Below, piece by piece: positions 12,460-24,341 of a stretch of 64,000 nucleotides of DNA. The notes under the pieces are model-generated. The model made no database searches and was not told the DNA's origin. It saw only the letters and a list, made by a program, of their open reading frames with translations. Position numbers and translations under genes: made by a program. The DNA lies in the NCBI GenBank assembly GCA_950106755.1, contig OX467091.1, positions 28,227,538-28,291,537 on the forward strand. The letters are read 5' to 3'. This stretch comes from Climacium dendroides. Its lineage: Eukaryota; Streptophyta; Bryopsida; Hypnales; Climaciaceae. The first letter of the stretch is position 1; each line of letters begins with the position of its first letter.

Positions 12460-13230
12460 CCGTTGGGCGCAATCCCCATATTGAGCTAAGTCTTAAGAGT
12501 TCTTCTAGAGCAGCTATAGTGGAGGCTAGGTAATGTCCATCAAATATTTTTTATAGTGTTCTTTGCTAAACTAATTATATCTTTTCCTATAAATGATTGG
12601 TGATTGCATACATAGTTGCATTATAGAGTTGGAAGTACATGCCTAACTGTATACTAATGTTGAAGAAAATTTTCACATTTCAAATGGTAATTATTGAAAT
12701 AATTTTTTTTAAAAAAAATTCACAGTCATAGGTGGCTTGGTCATAGGTCCCAAATTTTACTAAAAATAGTAAGTACAAGTCTTTTTTTAGAACAAAAATT
12801 TTTAACTTTTTTTTTTGGAGAAGGGGTTGGGTTTTTATAATTTTTGGGGCTCCACGCTCGCAAGGCTTACGCTCGCAGCTCACAAGCTCGCCGCTCAAGG
12901 CTCGCACACTAGTGTCGTTGCTATATTATATAAGAAAAAATTGTCTCAAAAATAAATAAAAAATTCTAAAAAAAAACTTTCTATAGAAAGTTCATTTTGA
13001 GTTGAATATTGATGAAATGGTCATCTAAAAGTGTTCTCAAAAAATATTTGAGTTAAAAAAACATGCCATTTTAGTGCATTTTTAATCTCTTTTAGAAATC
13101 ATTCCATATTTTATTTTAGTTTGAAATTTTGGGAGTAGAATCTTATAGTCATTAGTAAATAATGCTCAAAATTTGAAGTTAGAATTATAGTTTTATTAAA
13201 AACCACTTGTTCGCATGTGATTTCTTGTAG
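12460..13230. other. AT-rich intergenic DNA with a GCTCGC-rich patch
   Basis: No gene. At 12,850-12,910 there is a run of GCTCGC/GCTCAC words next to an AT-rich block with CACAGTCATAGG. A similar pairing recurs near 55,715-55,790, which suggests a dispersed repeat. Confidence 0.4.
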
Positions 13231-14100
13231 TAGAACTAAGTACATCCTTCGAGTCTAAAACTCAGCTAGTACATTCTTAAGGCCAAATGGAAGAAATTTC
13301 CAATGATAGAGTTGATCCTTGCCACCTCGATCAATTCCCCGAATTGCTGTCTTCACTCAATTTTCCATAAGCAATGGCAATTGGTGATAACCAAATTACA
13401 AGTCTAAAGTATTGAAAACTTGAGAAAATCCCACTTCATCAAATATCTCCTTTGGCATCAACATTGGATATCAATCTAATTTGGTCTTACAATTAGCTAG
13501 ACGGTAATCCCCACACATCTGTTTCTCCATCTAATTGTCAAATACATCCTTTTAGAAGGCATAATTGTAGTACAAACATGTTCGCCATTGGAAAGCTCAA
13601 TCAAACCTACAACCAAAAATTCCCGATAACAAGTTTGGACACCATCTTTTTTTAAGACACTCAATCGATAAGGGTGTCTAAAGATTGGATGATTATCCTC
13701 CAACTAAATATGAATAGGGTTGCCTTTATAGCCCTTGGATTCCTCCAATTTAAAAGCAAAACAACTACAATACAAGTGAATAAAAGCCCATATCCTTTGT
13801 GCTTCGACACTAGTAAGGTTTGGCCCTAAGTCCAATGGCCCAATCATCAAACTCCGTAATTCTCTTTTCAATCAATGGGGCACCACTACATGTCGACACA
13901 GCTTGTAATTGTTAATTTATAGAAAGCATAATCACCATACCCCCAACCTCTTTACTTGAAGTCAAAAAGACTTCCTTACCATAGTTTGTATAAGAATTTG
14001 TGGTGTCTATAAGAAAGAAGTGATCTTGGAGAAAAACCTTTGAGAATATTTCCTAAGCATCTACTTTTCCAAACTCTTGAGCCAAAGTAGCAAAAACACG
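13230..14100 (-). pseudogene. Ty3/gypsy reverse transcriptase remnant
   Basis: Reading the minus strand downward gives, in order, MIGPLDLGPNLTS, AFKLEE, MEDNHPIFRHPYRLS, VGLIELSNGEH, MPSK, then after a one-base frame change KQMCGDYRLANCKTKLD, KEIFDEVGFSQVF, TLDL*FGYHQLP and YHWKFLPFGLKN. This is the N-terminal half of a Ty3/gypsy reverse transcriptase, including the first part of the palm before the YxDD box. The catalytic YxDD, RNase H and integrase are absent. Frameshifts and in-frame stops show it is dead. The wording of these motifs is that of gypsy polyproteins common in mosses and liverworts. Confidence 0.8.
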
Positions 14101-14288
14101 TTGAGTCTTTTGCTACATGACATTTTACATGAGAAAATTATTTAGATTCCTCAACTTCAGTGACTTTTGGCTCTATTGCCCCATGACTATTGCTTTTTGA
14201 CCTAAAAGTAAGCAAATAGTCACAATGATGTTGCTGAATAGTAAGACATGTGCCAAGTAACCCACACTAAAGTGTTGAGATTCATAGC

Positions 14289-14648
14289 TTGGCCCAAAAG
14301 AAAGCGTTGTTGACCTTTTGTACAATCATCAGTAGCGGTGGTACGAGTCAAAAAGCCCGTGGCACGTTCTCACTCATGTGTAGCAGGTTCTTCAAGAGTT
14401 TAGAAGGTACTACTTCAAACCATGCCAAGACCATATACTCAAAATGCAAAAGAATTTGGATAAGTTACAAAAGTAGGGAAGGGATGTCGCAACGTGAATT
14501 TTTGGATTTAGCTTATTTAGAATTCAGAGCGGAAACTAGTGAAGTGGAACCAAGTCTAAGTGCAAGTTGTAGGAAAATAGGATATATATACACGAAAAAT
14601 GAAATAGTAGGTAGACCGGATTCCATTCAATTGAAAGTTTCAAACTAG
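14289..14648 (+). CDS. Hypothetical 119-residue ORF
   Basis: Open frame with no recognisable domain, between the Ty3 remnant and gag-like copy A. Composition is not obviously repetitive. It may be part of a retroelement; there is little support that it is a gene. Confidence 0.15.
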   Translation: MAQKKALLTFCTIISSGGTSQKARGTFSLMCSRFFKSLEGTTSNHAKTIYSKCKRIWISYKSREGMSQREFLDLAYLEFRAETSEVEPSLSASCRKIGYIYTKNEIVGRPDSIQLKVSN

Positions 14649-14974
14649 TCGAGACCGGAAACCCATCCGAAATTAGGGTAGAAACCGGATTAGGGTTGGA
14701 CCGAACGTCAAGCTGCCAAACCGGAAATAGTCATTATGACCACGGCGGAGTCTTGGGACTATTTAAAGACCAAGCCTTCCAATCTTATCCCTTTCATTTC
14801 CTCGCGAGATTGGGCGCTCCTCATGTTGTTTACAGCATTTGGTACCCTCGTGTCAAGAGAGTGTGATTTAGTAGAATTTTAGTACTTCCGGTTGAGATCG
14901 GAGAGAGAAGAAAGGAACGGGACATGCGGCTAGGAGCGGGTGAGGTAGAATCGGTGAAGAAATCCGTGTGAGAG

Positions 14975-16462
14975 GTGATCCATTCCATGCCGCTGCTACG
15001 TCGGAAGAAAACGGGGTCGTTAGGATTCGGTCCGGTCGAGGTGAAACTTTGGAAGATATTTCCGGTGATTCCCTCAGACGAACAGGAGAAGGACCAACTC
15101 ATAGAAGACTTAGCTCCTATGGGTTGCCCGGGGTTCATTGAGAAACCTTGGGGATTTCGGGAGGAGAGAATGGTGAAGGAACTCTTGGGCAAATTGTCCA
15201 ATGAGTTTGATAATACCTTGAGAGGGAATCCGTCCCTCTAGACTGAGGAAGTCTAGAGAGGAGTGTATGATTTCCAGGTAGCGGGTCTTGGGATGGCTGG
15301 CCGGAAGGATGAATTCATCCGGGGGAAGTTCTATGGCGTTCCCAATCCTAAGGACGGATATGCAGTTGACAATTGCATAAATGACCGACACCGTCGCCTT
15401 TTGAGGTTTCTGATTTCGATCCTCCGTCCGGAGAAACCGACGAGGGTGACAATCACCCTAGGAAATACCATTTTCGGTTCCAGAGTGGAACCCGGAATGT
15501 GGATTGGGCCCGGATCATTTTTGATCTAGTAATCCAACTCATCGGGAGGGTAGGAAAGAGTAGGGCTACACCCATATGCCCGTACTTGTACCACCTGTAC
15601 CACAACCATCAACTCCTGACGAATAATGAGGAGAAGGAGTGGAAGGCTCAGGGAGCTCTCTTGAAGTATGGGGAATCAGAAGAAGACGATGAAGCGGAAT
15701 CGGTTCCAGATTCGGATCCGGAAACGGAGGAAGAGGAGGAAGAGTTGATGTCGCCAATCAAGCGACAGAAGACAACTCCTCCCCATGGGCAAGGAACACC
15801 TCCAGGTCATGGCCCGTCAATTCCAGATGAGAAACAGAAGGGTGTTATGGAGGAAGAAATGGATCCACGGGATCCATTCAATAATTTGATTGGCATTCTT
15901 TCCAGTGTCCGGGCGGATTGGGAGTTGAAGCATGAGACCTTGCAGGCAATCGGAAGACTGGTGGATGCACCGCCAGACAACCAGCTACCAGCGAAGGTAG
16001 CCGATTGTATCACCGATCCGGTTGAGTATCGGAGGCGGGCGGAAGAAGTAATCTGACTTCAGACAGAGGCGGTACCTTGAAGGCGGAAATCCTCGTCCTG
16101 AGAGAGGATGCAACCGCCACGATGGAGATAGTAGAGGAAATACGACGAGTAGCGGACCAGGTGAAGGACATTCTTGGAGTATCCAGGGCGGCCGCCACCA
16201 AGGCCAAGCTATTCGACGACAAAGTCCATAAGGAGAAGAAACTATCCGGTGCTAGGATAGTAAGGATTCTCATGGACTACGCGGAGCGGGTTGAGACGGC
16301 GGTGAAGGAGGTGCGGATTTCTACGGACCGGATTGAAGAGAGCAGTCGAAAACTGATGGGAGCTAAGGAGGTCCCTCTATCGGAACTCACACTCCCGATC
16401 GGATCTTTTACCACTTTATCCGAGGACTCATTCTCCTCGGTTTCTATTCCGATTTTGCTTTA
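14975..16462 (+). pseudogene. Gag-like repetitive ORF family, copy A
   Basis: This is one of six related copies in the window. Order of blocks: VIPSDEQEKDQLIEDLAPMG, GFIEKPWGFREERMV, VYDFQ, EFIRGKFYGVPNPKDGYAVD, RPEKPTRVTITLGNTIFG, VGKSRATPICPYLYHLYH, then an acidic EEEEEE tract, a DPFNNLIGILSSVRADWELK block and a C-terminal helical block (FDDKVHKEKKLSGARIVRI). The copy is broken by stops after NPSL and after AEEVI and by a frame change near 15,500. No enzyme motif is present. The layout (globular N-part, acidic linker, coiled coil) suits a structural or gag-like protein of a transposable element, but the family is not one I can name with certainty. Confidence 0.55.
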
Positions 16463-17518
16463 ACCTCTGTTGGCACTTCAAAGGGATCTACCGCTTGTTC
16501 TCAGAGAGGTAGGCCCTCCACTCCTTCCGATCTTTATAGTGATGGAAGATTCACTCAGCTAATCTATCCTCCTATTCTAACAGGATCCGGTTTGATCTTT
16601 CACAGCAAACTACAAATAATCCCAGTCTGTGGGTCACACAAAAATCCCCCGTACAATACTCACCCACTACAATGTCCTTACTACCTACTAAAATCACTGC
16701 GAAACTAAGGTGGCTACAAGTGTGTCTGCCAGTACCAACACAATCTAGAGCTCTTCCGTTTACTTCTTCAAATGGTGAGACCTCTCAAGTGTTCGGAGGC
16801 TAACCCAGACATCCCATCTAGTAGCTCTAGCACAGTTTTGAGAATCCTCTCTCTTACTATCTTACCTAGCACTGGCTATCTCACCCGGAATAATGAACTC
16901 TAAACCTACTGAGGTGTCTTGATTCACTCCCAACACTTATAACCTGTCCACATACACATGCAATTACAAGAAGATACCAAGGGAAGAAGCTCCTCCACAC
17001 TCTACTCATCTATACTCAATCTCTCTCTCCCTCATCCGGCCAATCTTTGGGAAGACAAGGAAAACAATAGAAAATACACAAGAGACAGCCTATGCAAGAA
17101 GGAAAAACTCCCTGTCTCAGTCTTGAGACTCAAATTATATACAGAATTTACAAAAAGTGTCCCCGGAAATCCGACAGTGATCCGGCCGAGATTTTCGGAT
17201 CTGAACTTTTCCTATCTTTCCGGGATAAGGTCCGGTTGTTGTAGCACAGGAAAGTCAGGTTACTTCTCTAGAACCGGAAATGATCCTAAAATGACCCATT
17301 TATCGTTCCCACAGAGATTTAGTTGGAGGAATCTTTGTTTATCCGGAAGAGAGGGATTTGCCTTGCCACAACAAACCCAAGAACACCTACTTTAGTCCGG
17401 TTAAGTCCCAATTCTAACTAATTATTTTATTCTATTACCATACTCACCCTTTAACTTCTCCTATTTACACATTATCTACAATCTATTTACAATCAAACCG
17501 GAACTGAAAAGGGGGTAG
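16463..17518. other. CCGG-rich repeat flank, no gene
   Basis: Sequence rich in TTCCGG/CCGGAA words, the same composition as the gag-like copies at 38-48 kb. This is probably the non-coding 3' part of the copy A element and is the DNA into which the CACTA element inserted. Confidence 0.4.
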
Positions 17519-17521
17519 CTA
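17519..17521. repeat. Left target-site duplication (CTA)
   Basis: The three bases CTA immediately before the CACTA terminus are matched by CTA at 37,452-37,454 immediately after the other end. A 3-bp duplication is the known hallmark of CACTA/EnSpm insertion. Confidence 0.85.
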
Positions 17522-17535
17522 CACTAGAAGAAAAA
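17522..17535 (+). repeat. Left terminal inverted repeat of the CACTA element
   Basis: CACTAGAAGAAAAA, 14 bp, exactly complementary to the right end; similarity stops at the next base (C here, G in the mirrored right end). Confidence 0.9.
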
Positions 17536-17819
17536 CGTGTCCGTTGCAACCGACTGTGATGCGACTATGTGTCCTATACAACTGTACTGCGACTGTAGCC
17601 CTCTATATTTGCATCAAATTTGACGTGTATGTAGTTGTAGTCGCAAAGTAGTTGGAAAATGAAGAGTAGGGTTACGATACTGTAACAGAAGAACAGACAG
17701 GAGGTATTCTACATCCAATATTCATCGCAGTTGTCTATGTAGGCAGCTATCCACGAAGTGGAGTCCACCATGGAAAAATGTAGTCACTCCAATTACAGAA
17801 AACAAACTAATTAGTACGC

Positions 17820-18160
17820 TGCAACTAAAAACGGCAACATTGCAACTCAAAAATGACTCAAATGCAACTAGGAATCAACTATACTGCAACTAGAACCCGA
17901 CTACAATGCAACTAAGAAACGATTCAAATGCAACTACAAAACAATTGCAATGCAACTAGAACATGACTGAAAATCGACTATAGTGCAACTAAGAAACGAC
18001 TGAAATGCAACTAGAGAACAATTGCAATACAACTAGAAAATGACTATAGTGCAACTACAATCAGACTGCAATGCAACTAAAAAACAACTACGGTTCCACT
18101 ATAGAAGAAGTAGACTTTGGCTACAATTAGACTAAAATTCAACAACATAATGACTATAGT
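17820..18160. repeat. Left subterminal repeat array
   Basis: Irregular repeats of the type TGCAACTA(G/A)AA..GACT, spaced about 20-30 bp (for example ATGCAACTAAGAAACGA). In CACTA elements such arrays are bound by the TNPA protein; binding here is inference. Confidence 0.7.
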
Positions 18161-18549
18161 TTCATTACAAAACAAAGATAGTTAGAGTTCTTAGTCAAAA
18201 TGCTTTAGTACTTATTTCGTATGAGTTGTAGTTGCATCCTTACTTTGCTAGACAATTGTCACTGTAAGTTTACTATGAGTTCACTATGAGATGCAACCTA
18301 TGATTTTTGTATTTGAAGCTGGTTTAGAGCCATTCAAGCTGCACACTTCATAAGATCAAATAAGTATGCCTCTGTGATATTATTCATCTATAATTTCTAA
18401 AGGTTCACTTCATTTCTACTCGCTTTTTTCTTTAATAGAGGGCAGACAATTGCATGCGTTAGTGCATTCAGTCTATTTGAAATGAAGGATACAACATACA
18501 AAGAAACTTTCAAACTTAAAAATCACCATTTTCTTGGAAATAAATGGTG

Positions 18550-21500
18550 TCAATATCTTGCACATGCTAAGAGACTATCCTCTGCAGATAACTCTATAGC
18601 TCCAACCAAAGATGGAACAGTAGGTAGAGGAGGCACATCCTCTAGAGTAGCTAAACCAGAAGCTTGTATATTGGTACTCACGAATACATCTGATGTGTCT
18701 ACAAATTGTCGTCGAGCACGAGCTTCTTTATGCAATACTACTTTCCAACCTTCTTTCCTTACATCATCAGCAAAGAACACTTGGGTTGCCTGGCTTGAAA
18801 ATATGAAAGGATCCAGCATCATACGCATTTTGTGGCGGAAGTTCACTACAAGAAAACCAACCTCATCTCGAATGTATGTTGCATTTCGTCGATTGTCTGT
18901 TTTCTTCACCCATTCACATTGCATTAGTATCACAGGGTTGCTAAGAGACCCATAGTCTAATTTCAAAATATCTTTTAGTACTCCAACATAGTGACCTAAC
19001 ACATCTCGAAGATCAGAAGCTGGAATTTGGAACACAGATGCAACCCCGCTGTCGTATGTTTGAAATTGGTTGGATGCATCATCATCCACCCTGAAATGGT
19101 TTCCAAAAGCTTTCATACGAGAATATCGAAGTGCCTTTTGCGATGGTTTTGTGGATAATAATATCCTATCTCTATCTTCAGGACTATGTACATCAATGTC
19201 ACTGTTGCGAACAACCGTTTTTATCCACACATCAAGTGGTGCGGTGCTTGAATCCATTTGTCAATCCTCCTTCCACTTACTGCAAGTGCATGAAAGAAGT
19301 TAAAACTAACATTGTTACAATTTGTTGTAGCCTAATTAGATACAACTGCAAATGCTCACCGAAGACATCCCTGGACACCTGACAATCACTGTTGTTGCAT
19401 GGTAGTATCATGGTAGTTGCATTTTAGTTGCATTATAGTTGCATGATAGTTGCATTCCAGTTGCATTATAGTGGCATGATAGTTGCATTTCAGTTGCATT
19501 ATAGTGGCATGATAGTTACATTTCAGTTCCATTATAGTCGCATGATAGTTACATTTCAGTTGCACAAGATTATTAAAACCAATTGCATTCTAGTTCCATC
19601 TCTGCTACTGCAACCAATTGCATTGAACTTGCATATCTTCGTTCTACTAATCAGATTATAAAAGATGAACAGGCTAGTGCAACTTACTTCACAAGTGGCT
19701 CCAAAATGGCAACATTGTTCAGTACATAATTATGTGCTGCATCCCGCAGTGCAGTAGACATTACAAACTGTCGACCCGCACCCTCTAGAACTTCTTCAGC
19801 ATCACCAAATTCCTCCTCTGCATCCCAGACGCGCCTCTTGACAACATCAAATCCTTGCAAATACTCTATAACAAAGCCAAGGCATTCTTCCTTCAAGTAC
19901 CCTTCTGCCATGCAAGCCTCTGGTCTAGCTATACTCCGGACATAATTCTTCAATGTTTTCATATACCTTTCAACTGGATACATCCACCTTGTGCTAACAG
20001 GGCCACACAAGTCTAATTCTTGGACTAGGTGATATGGAAGGTGTGTCATAATGTCAAAAAATGACGGTGGGAACTCCATCTCTAGTAGTGCCATACTTTC
20101 AGCCACATCTAATTGAAGAGACTCAAAGTCTGCTGGGTTATAAACCTTCGTACATATTCTCCTGAATACTTTACAAATCCGCATGACGGCCATACGCGGT
20201 CCGGGTTTCAATAGACCCCTCAATGCCAACGGCATCAATTGCTGCATTAACACATGATAATCATGCGATTTGAGGCTTCCAAATTTTTTTGCCTTTATAT
20301 GCTTCCCAAATGATGAGGAGTATCCTGAAGGAAGCTTCACAGAGTCAATAATGTCTGCAAATTGCTCGTACTCTTTCTCAGAGAGCACATATCCAGTAGC
20401 AGGTTTCAACATTTTACCAACTCTACGAGGATTTGGTATCAACCACAAATGTTTTCGTATACCTCTCCTTTGAAGATCTCGTTGCACCTTCACCGTATCT
20501 TTTTTTCCACTTATTGTTTTTAAGAAATTCTTGGCAAGATTCATCTCGCAGTGCATGACATCTAGTGTATAGTGGATGAGAAGCCTCTGGTCACATGAAT
20601 AGCCTTTGAGTAGTTAGTATGGGATTGACAACGGACATGGAAAGACACATTCACTTGTACATCCCCCTACCAAATGCTTTTATTATCACTTCATCTCTCT
20701 CTCAAACAGCATGCTACAAGACTCTAATACAATGTAGGCACTTTAGTGTTCACTGCAAACGCTCTTTACAAGCATCTCAAAACGAATATGACACAATTGA
20801 CATGTGACTAAAATACATCTGGTTCGCGACTAAAATACAACTGCTATGCAACTAAATCACAACTAATATGCGACTAAAACACAACTGATACGCGACTACA
20901 ATACAACTGATATGCGACTACAACACAACTGATATGCGACTGCAGTACAACTGATGTGCAACTAAGATACGACTGATAAGCGACTATAATACAACTGATG
21001 TGCAACTAAGATACGACTGATAAGCGACTATAATACAACTGAAATGCAAGTAATCCATTGTCATTCTTCTTGACACTTTAATGGTACTACTAGTTTGCTA
21101 CTTAGTCATTCGACTTGAAAGACTACTGCAACTCACCTTCCAGTAAGGCAACCTGAAAAGAATGCTAGACCACTTCACTCCATGCAATTTGGACGGATCC
21201 CCTGGAGCTCCGTCTCTATTTCCTGCTGCTTTCCAAGTCTTATACTGCTCTGCATATTCCAACTGTTCTTCTACAGATACAATTTTGGGTCTTCCTCGCA
21301 CTTCCACTTTTCCATCAAAGTGATCCTTCATACGCTCTGAGCGGTAAGGATGATTAATAGGCAACCATCTGCGAGTCCCTTGATAAATTTCCTTACATAG
21401 CTCCATTGAATGCTCTGCTCCTAAATCAGAACCGCACCATGGACACCCTGCATAGCCTTGGTGCACAAATCCTCCTACCGTGCCATATCCTGGATAGTCA

Positions 21501-22945
21501 TGAATTGTCCACATAAAAACTGCTCTGAGGTTGAAAGAGCGGGCACCAACTTCTTGTACAACATCATATATTGGCACTCCTTTCCACAATTCCAGCAATT
21601 CATCCACCAAGGGTTCTAGATACACATCAAATACTTCTGAAGTTACAGATTGCTTTCCAAGAATCAACAAAGCTAACATCATAAAAAAAATTTTGGTGCT
21701 CAACCAAGGCGGCAAATTATAATTTAGCAAGGTCAGTGACCAAGTAGACCAACTTGAACGAGTCTGCTTGAAAGGATTTACTCCATCTGCAGCAAGAGCA
21801 AAATGGATATTTCTCGAGTCTTCACCGAAGGTTGGGTCCACATTTTCATGGAAGTGGCGCCACGCTTTTGAATCGCATGGGTGACGCACTAGATTGTCTC
21901 CTCCTGGACGATTGCTTCCATTCTCCAAATGCCATAGCAACAATTTCGAGAGAGCTGGGCTACGAAACATGCGTTGCAATCTTGGAATGATAGGGAAATG
22001 CCTCAAAACTTTCACCGGAAACTTCTTTCTAATTTGATCCCTGTACCTTGGACAATTGCACTTTGGACAACTTATAGCACCTTCAAGTTCTCCTCTAAAC
22101 AGTACACATCCTTTTTCGCATGCATGGATGCTATTGTAAGCCAATCCTAATTTGCCTGTTAGTCTTCGAGCTGCATAAAAATTCCTAGGCAACGTATTAT
22201 TCTGTGGCAAAATGTGTCCTTGGAGAAGAGTGAATAATTCATCAGCAAAATTGTTACTCACCCCATGGACTGTGCACACGTTCATGATAAGGATGGTGGC
22301 TGCCAACTTCGTACATTGAGCACCTTCATATAATTCATGCAAAGCCTCTTCCAAAATGTCGGCATCAAAATTGTTTTGACCTTGAACTTCTGCTTGCTCA
22401 TTTGTATCACCGACCGGTTCTTCCTGCGGCAATGCATTTTCGACCTCCAAGTCATCGCCTACAGTTGGTCTAGAGTTGCTTGCGTTGGTTACATTGTCTG
22501 CTACTGTCAAGGCTTCTACTACTGTGTCATGCAAGCGTTCTTCCATGCCCTCTATGTCATGGAGCCGTTCTTCCATGGGCTCTGAGTTTTCAACGTCTTC
22601 AAATAAATTGTCCAGCATATTCCTAGTGTCCACTTGATTATCGACCTGCATTGCTCGACCTACTGTTGAACTCCAGAAACCAGCCTCCCATTCTTCGTCT
22701 GATGTCTCCGGACTCCCAGGTCCTCGCCACACTCGAAATTTTGAATCTCTGCCGTTTCGGATTAGATGTTCCCTCACAGTGGGAACTATCCACTTCCTGT
22801 GACCTTGACATTTACAACAAGGACAACTTATTCTATGCAAATTTAAAAACCTAGCTCGGCGATATTCTCTCACCCAAAGTCTGTCATCACGTAGTTGCTT
22901 TCGCCTCTCATCTGTGACTTGTATGTAGTCGTCTTCTCTATCCAT
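18550..22945 (-). CDS. CACTA tnp2-family transposase
   Basis: Exon 1 (22,945-21,137, 603 codons) begins MDREDDYIQVTDERR and has a transposase-associated zinc segment (ISCPCCKCQGHRKW), an acidic linker, and the tnp2 core: CPKCNCPRY, ALAADGVNPF, MWTIHDYPGYGTVGGFVHQG, CPWCGSDLG and RLPYWK. Exon 2 (20,586-19,688) joins in phase at RLLIHYTLDVMHCEMNLAKN and carries a DUF4218 block (SHDYHVLMQQLMPLALRGLL, EFPPSFFDIMTHLPYHLVQE, RWMYPVERYMKTLKNYVR). Exon 3 (19,279-18,550) is DUF4216-like (VLKDILKLDYG, DPFIFSSQATQVFFADD). Directly after the exon 3 acceptor the frame reads WKED*QM, so a TGA separates it from the rest; a CGA to TGA change would explain this. Without exon 3 the protein is about 900 residues. 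The ATG at 22,945 is the first in frame; an upstream extension lacks one. Confidence 0.85.
19391..19570. repeat. Minisatellite in tnp2 intron 2
   Basis: Tandem units of about 33 bp (GCATGATAGTTGCATT / TCAGTTGCATTATAGTGG) lie inside the intron. The AGTTGCAT core is shared with the subterminal arrays. Confidence 0.75.
20800..21045. repeat. Minisatellite in tnp2 intron 1
   Basis: About ten units of roughly 22 bp of the form GATATGCGACTACAATACAA, with a longer near-identical doublet at 20,950-21,040. It resembles the subterminal GCAACTA repeats in sequence. Confidence 0.75.
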
Positions 22946-22999
22946 CCCACTTTGGCAAAATTTCCAATGTCGCAAAGGAACTAAAATTAGTTTCAAAAT

Positions 23000-23726
23000 G
23001 CACTTGTATCCTCGAAATGGACTAAATTAGGGTTAAGAAGAATAAACAGAAAACCTTCTCCAATACAACCAAAATCTTCAAAAGAAAGAATATCATCGTC
23101 ATACGACATGAAAACTAAGTACTCTTGTTCACCTTCTTCTGTTGGTGAGACATTTCAGTCACTCCTGGAGGCTACGTAGACCAACGCCTTTCAACTGTGA
23201 AGTAGTCTGTACGTACCTCAACAACTTCTCGAGCAAATGGCTTTCTATCCTTCTCCAGTTTTGCTTTGTAGAACTACGAATGGGTGAAGTGGGGCGACTT
23301 CTGTCCACAGTTTCCATCCTCTACCGACACGATTTTTATGACGGGGAGTGGCTTCAATAGAGAGCATGTGTCATGACAGAGGGTTTCCCGTTGGGATCAC
23401 TGAACGGTAAACTGGAGGCACAAAGTGTAACATCCTACCGTACAAATTGAGTCTTCTGTGTATTGAAACGACCGTTCTTGGTCAAAATTTGTCACCCTCT
23501 CCCTCTCCCATTATCGGAACCTCTCCATTCCTCGGGCATACTTTTTTACGAGGTCACATACCGCCATATTGAAGATTGGAAAACTTGTTCCCTTGATTTT
23601 CAAATTCAAGGAAGCGTTCACACAGTTTTCCCGATGCTTCGTTTTCATTTTCTGTGTGTTTAATGTTTGTACCTGCTTTGTGTCGTGTTTCGTTTCCGTG
23701 TGCCTTTCCTCCGCTACATTTGAAAG
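23000..23726. other. Region between tnp2 start and first cargo exon
   Basis: No domain seen. It should contain the tnp2 promoter (minus strand) and may contain a promoter for plus-strand cargo transcription. No clear TATA box was picked out. Confidence 0.3.
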
Positions 23727-23879
23727 ATGTCTGAGGGTTCCAAAAATCAAAATTTGTCAAGGGATACTATTGAGGAAAGATACCCTCTCCAAGCTTGTGT
23801 TCACTTGTCTTCTTGGAGCACTGGCTGCAATGCACGAAATGAACCACATAGCGAAGTCTGCACTACTATTTCGAAGCAG
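23727..23879 (+). CDS. Possible first coding exon of a cargo transcript
   Basis: An open stretch of 51 codons starts MSEGSKNQNLSRDTIEE and ends at a consensus donor, AAGCAG|GTGAGT. Its phase (0) matches the phase at which the downstream UPF1 exon begins (GGT GTA CCT), so splicing could make a short chimeric protein. The origin of this peptide is not recognised. Confidence 0.3.
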
Positions 23880-24341
23880 GTGAGTCGACATTCGGCTTTC
23901 TATGTGACTTCCAAGATAGGAGTAACAATAATTCCATTCTATCTACTGTACATAATGTCCTTTTATTGCCTACTTATTTTTCATTGCTACGTTTTACCTG
24001 TTGTTGTAATCTGCATTTAGAAAAAAAACGAAGTATCTTCGCCCTATGCTCTGAAGTGGTGCTTTCTCAGCTAAATCGTGTCTGTTGTACTTTGTGAAAT
24101 CGTTTGTAAGTGTTTATTTGTGACGTCATTCGTTTCCGTGTACATTGAGAAGCACAAATTCGAATTGTTTTTACGTTGTGTGTGTATATGTGCACTGTAT
24201 TCCTTGTCTTAAAGCAGAGATCTAATCCAGCTGCCGGTGGTTTTAATATTGGGATGTTTTTTTATGTTTTTCTTATGGGTAAGTTTAGGTCTCAGCGACA
24301 ATAAAGCAGATTATCACTTCCTTGACACTCGGGCTTTGCAG

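Noticed and set aside
12130..12489. 119-codon Phe-rich frame
   Set aside because: It arises from pyrimidine-rich low-complexity DNA and runs into the tRNA-like sequence.
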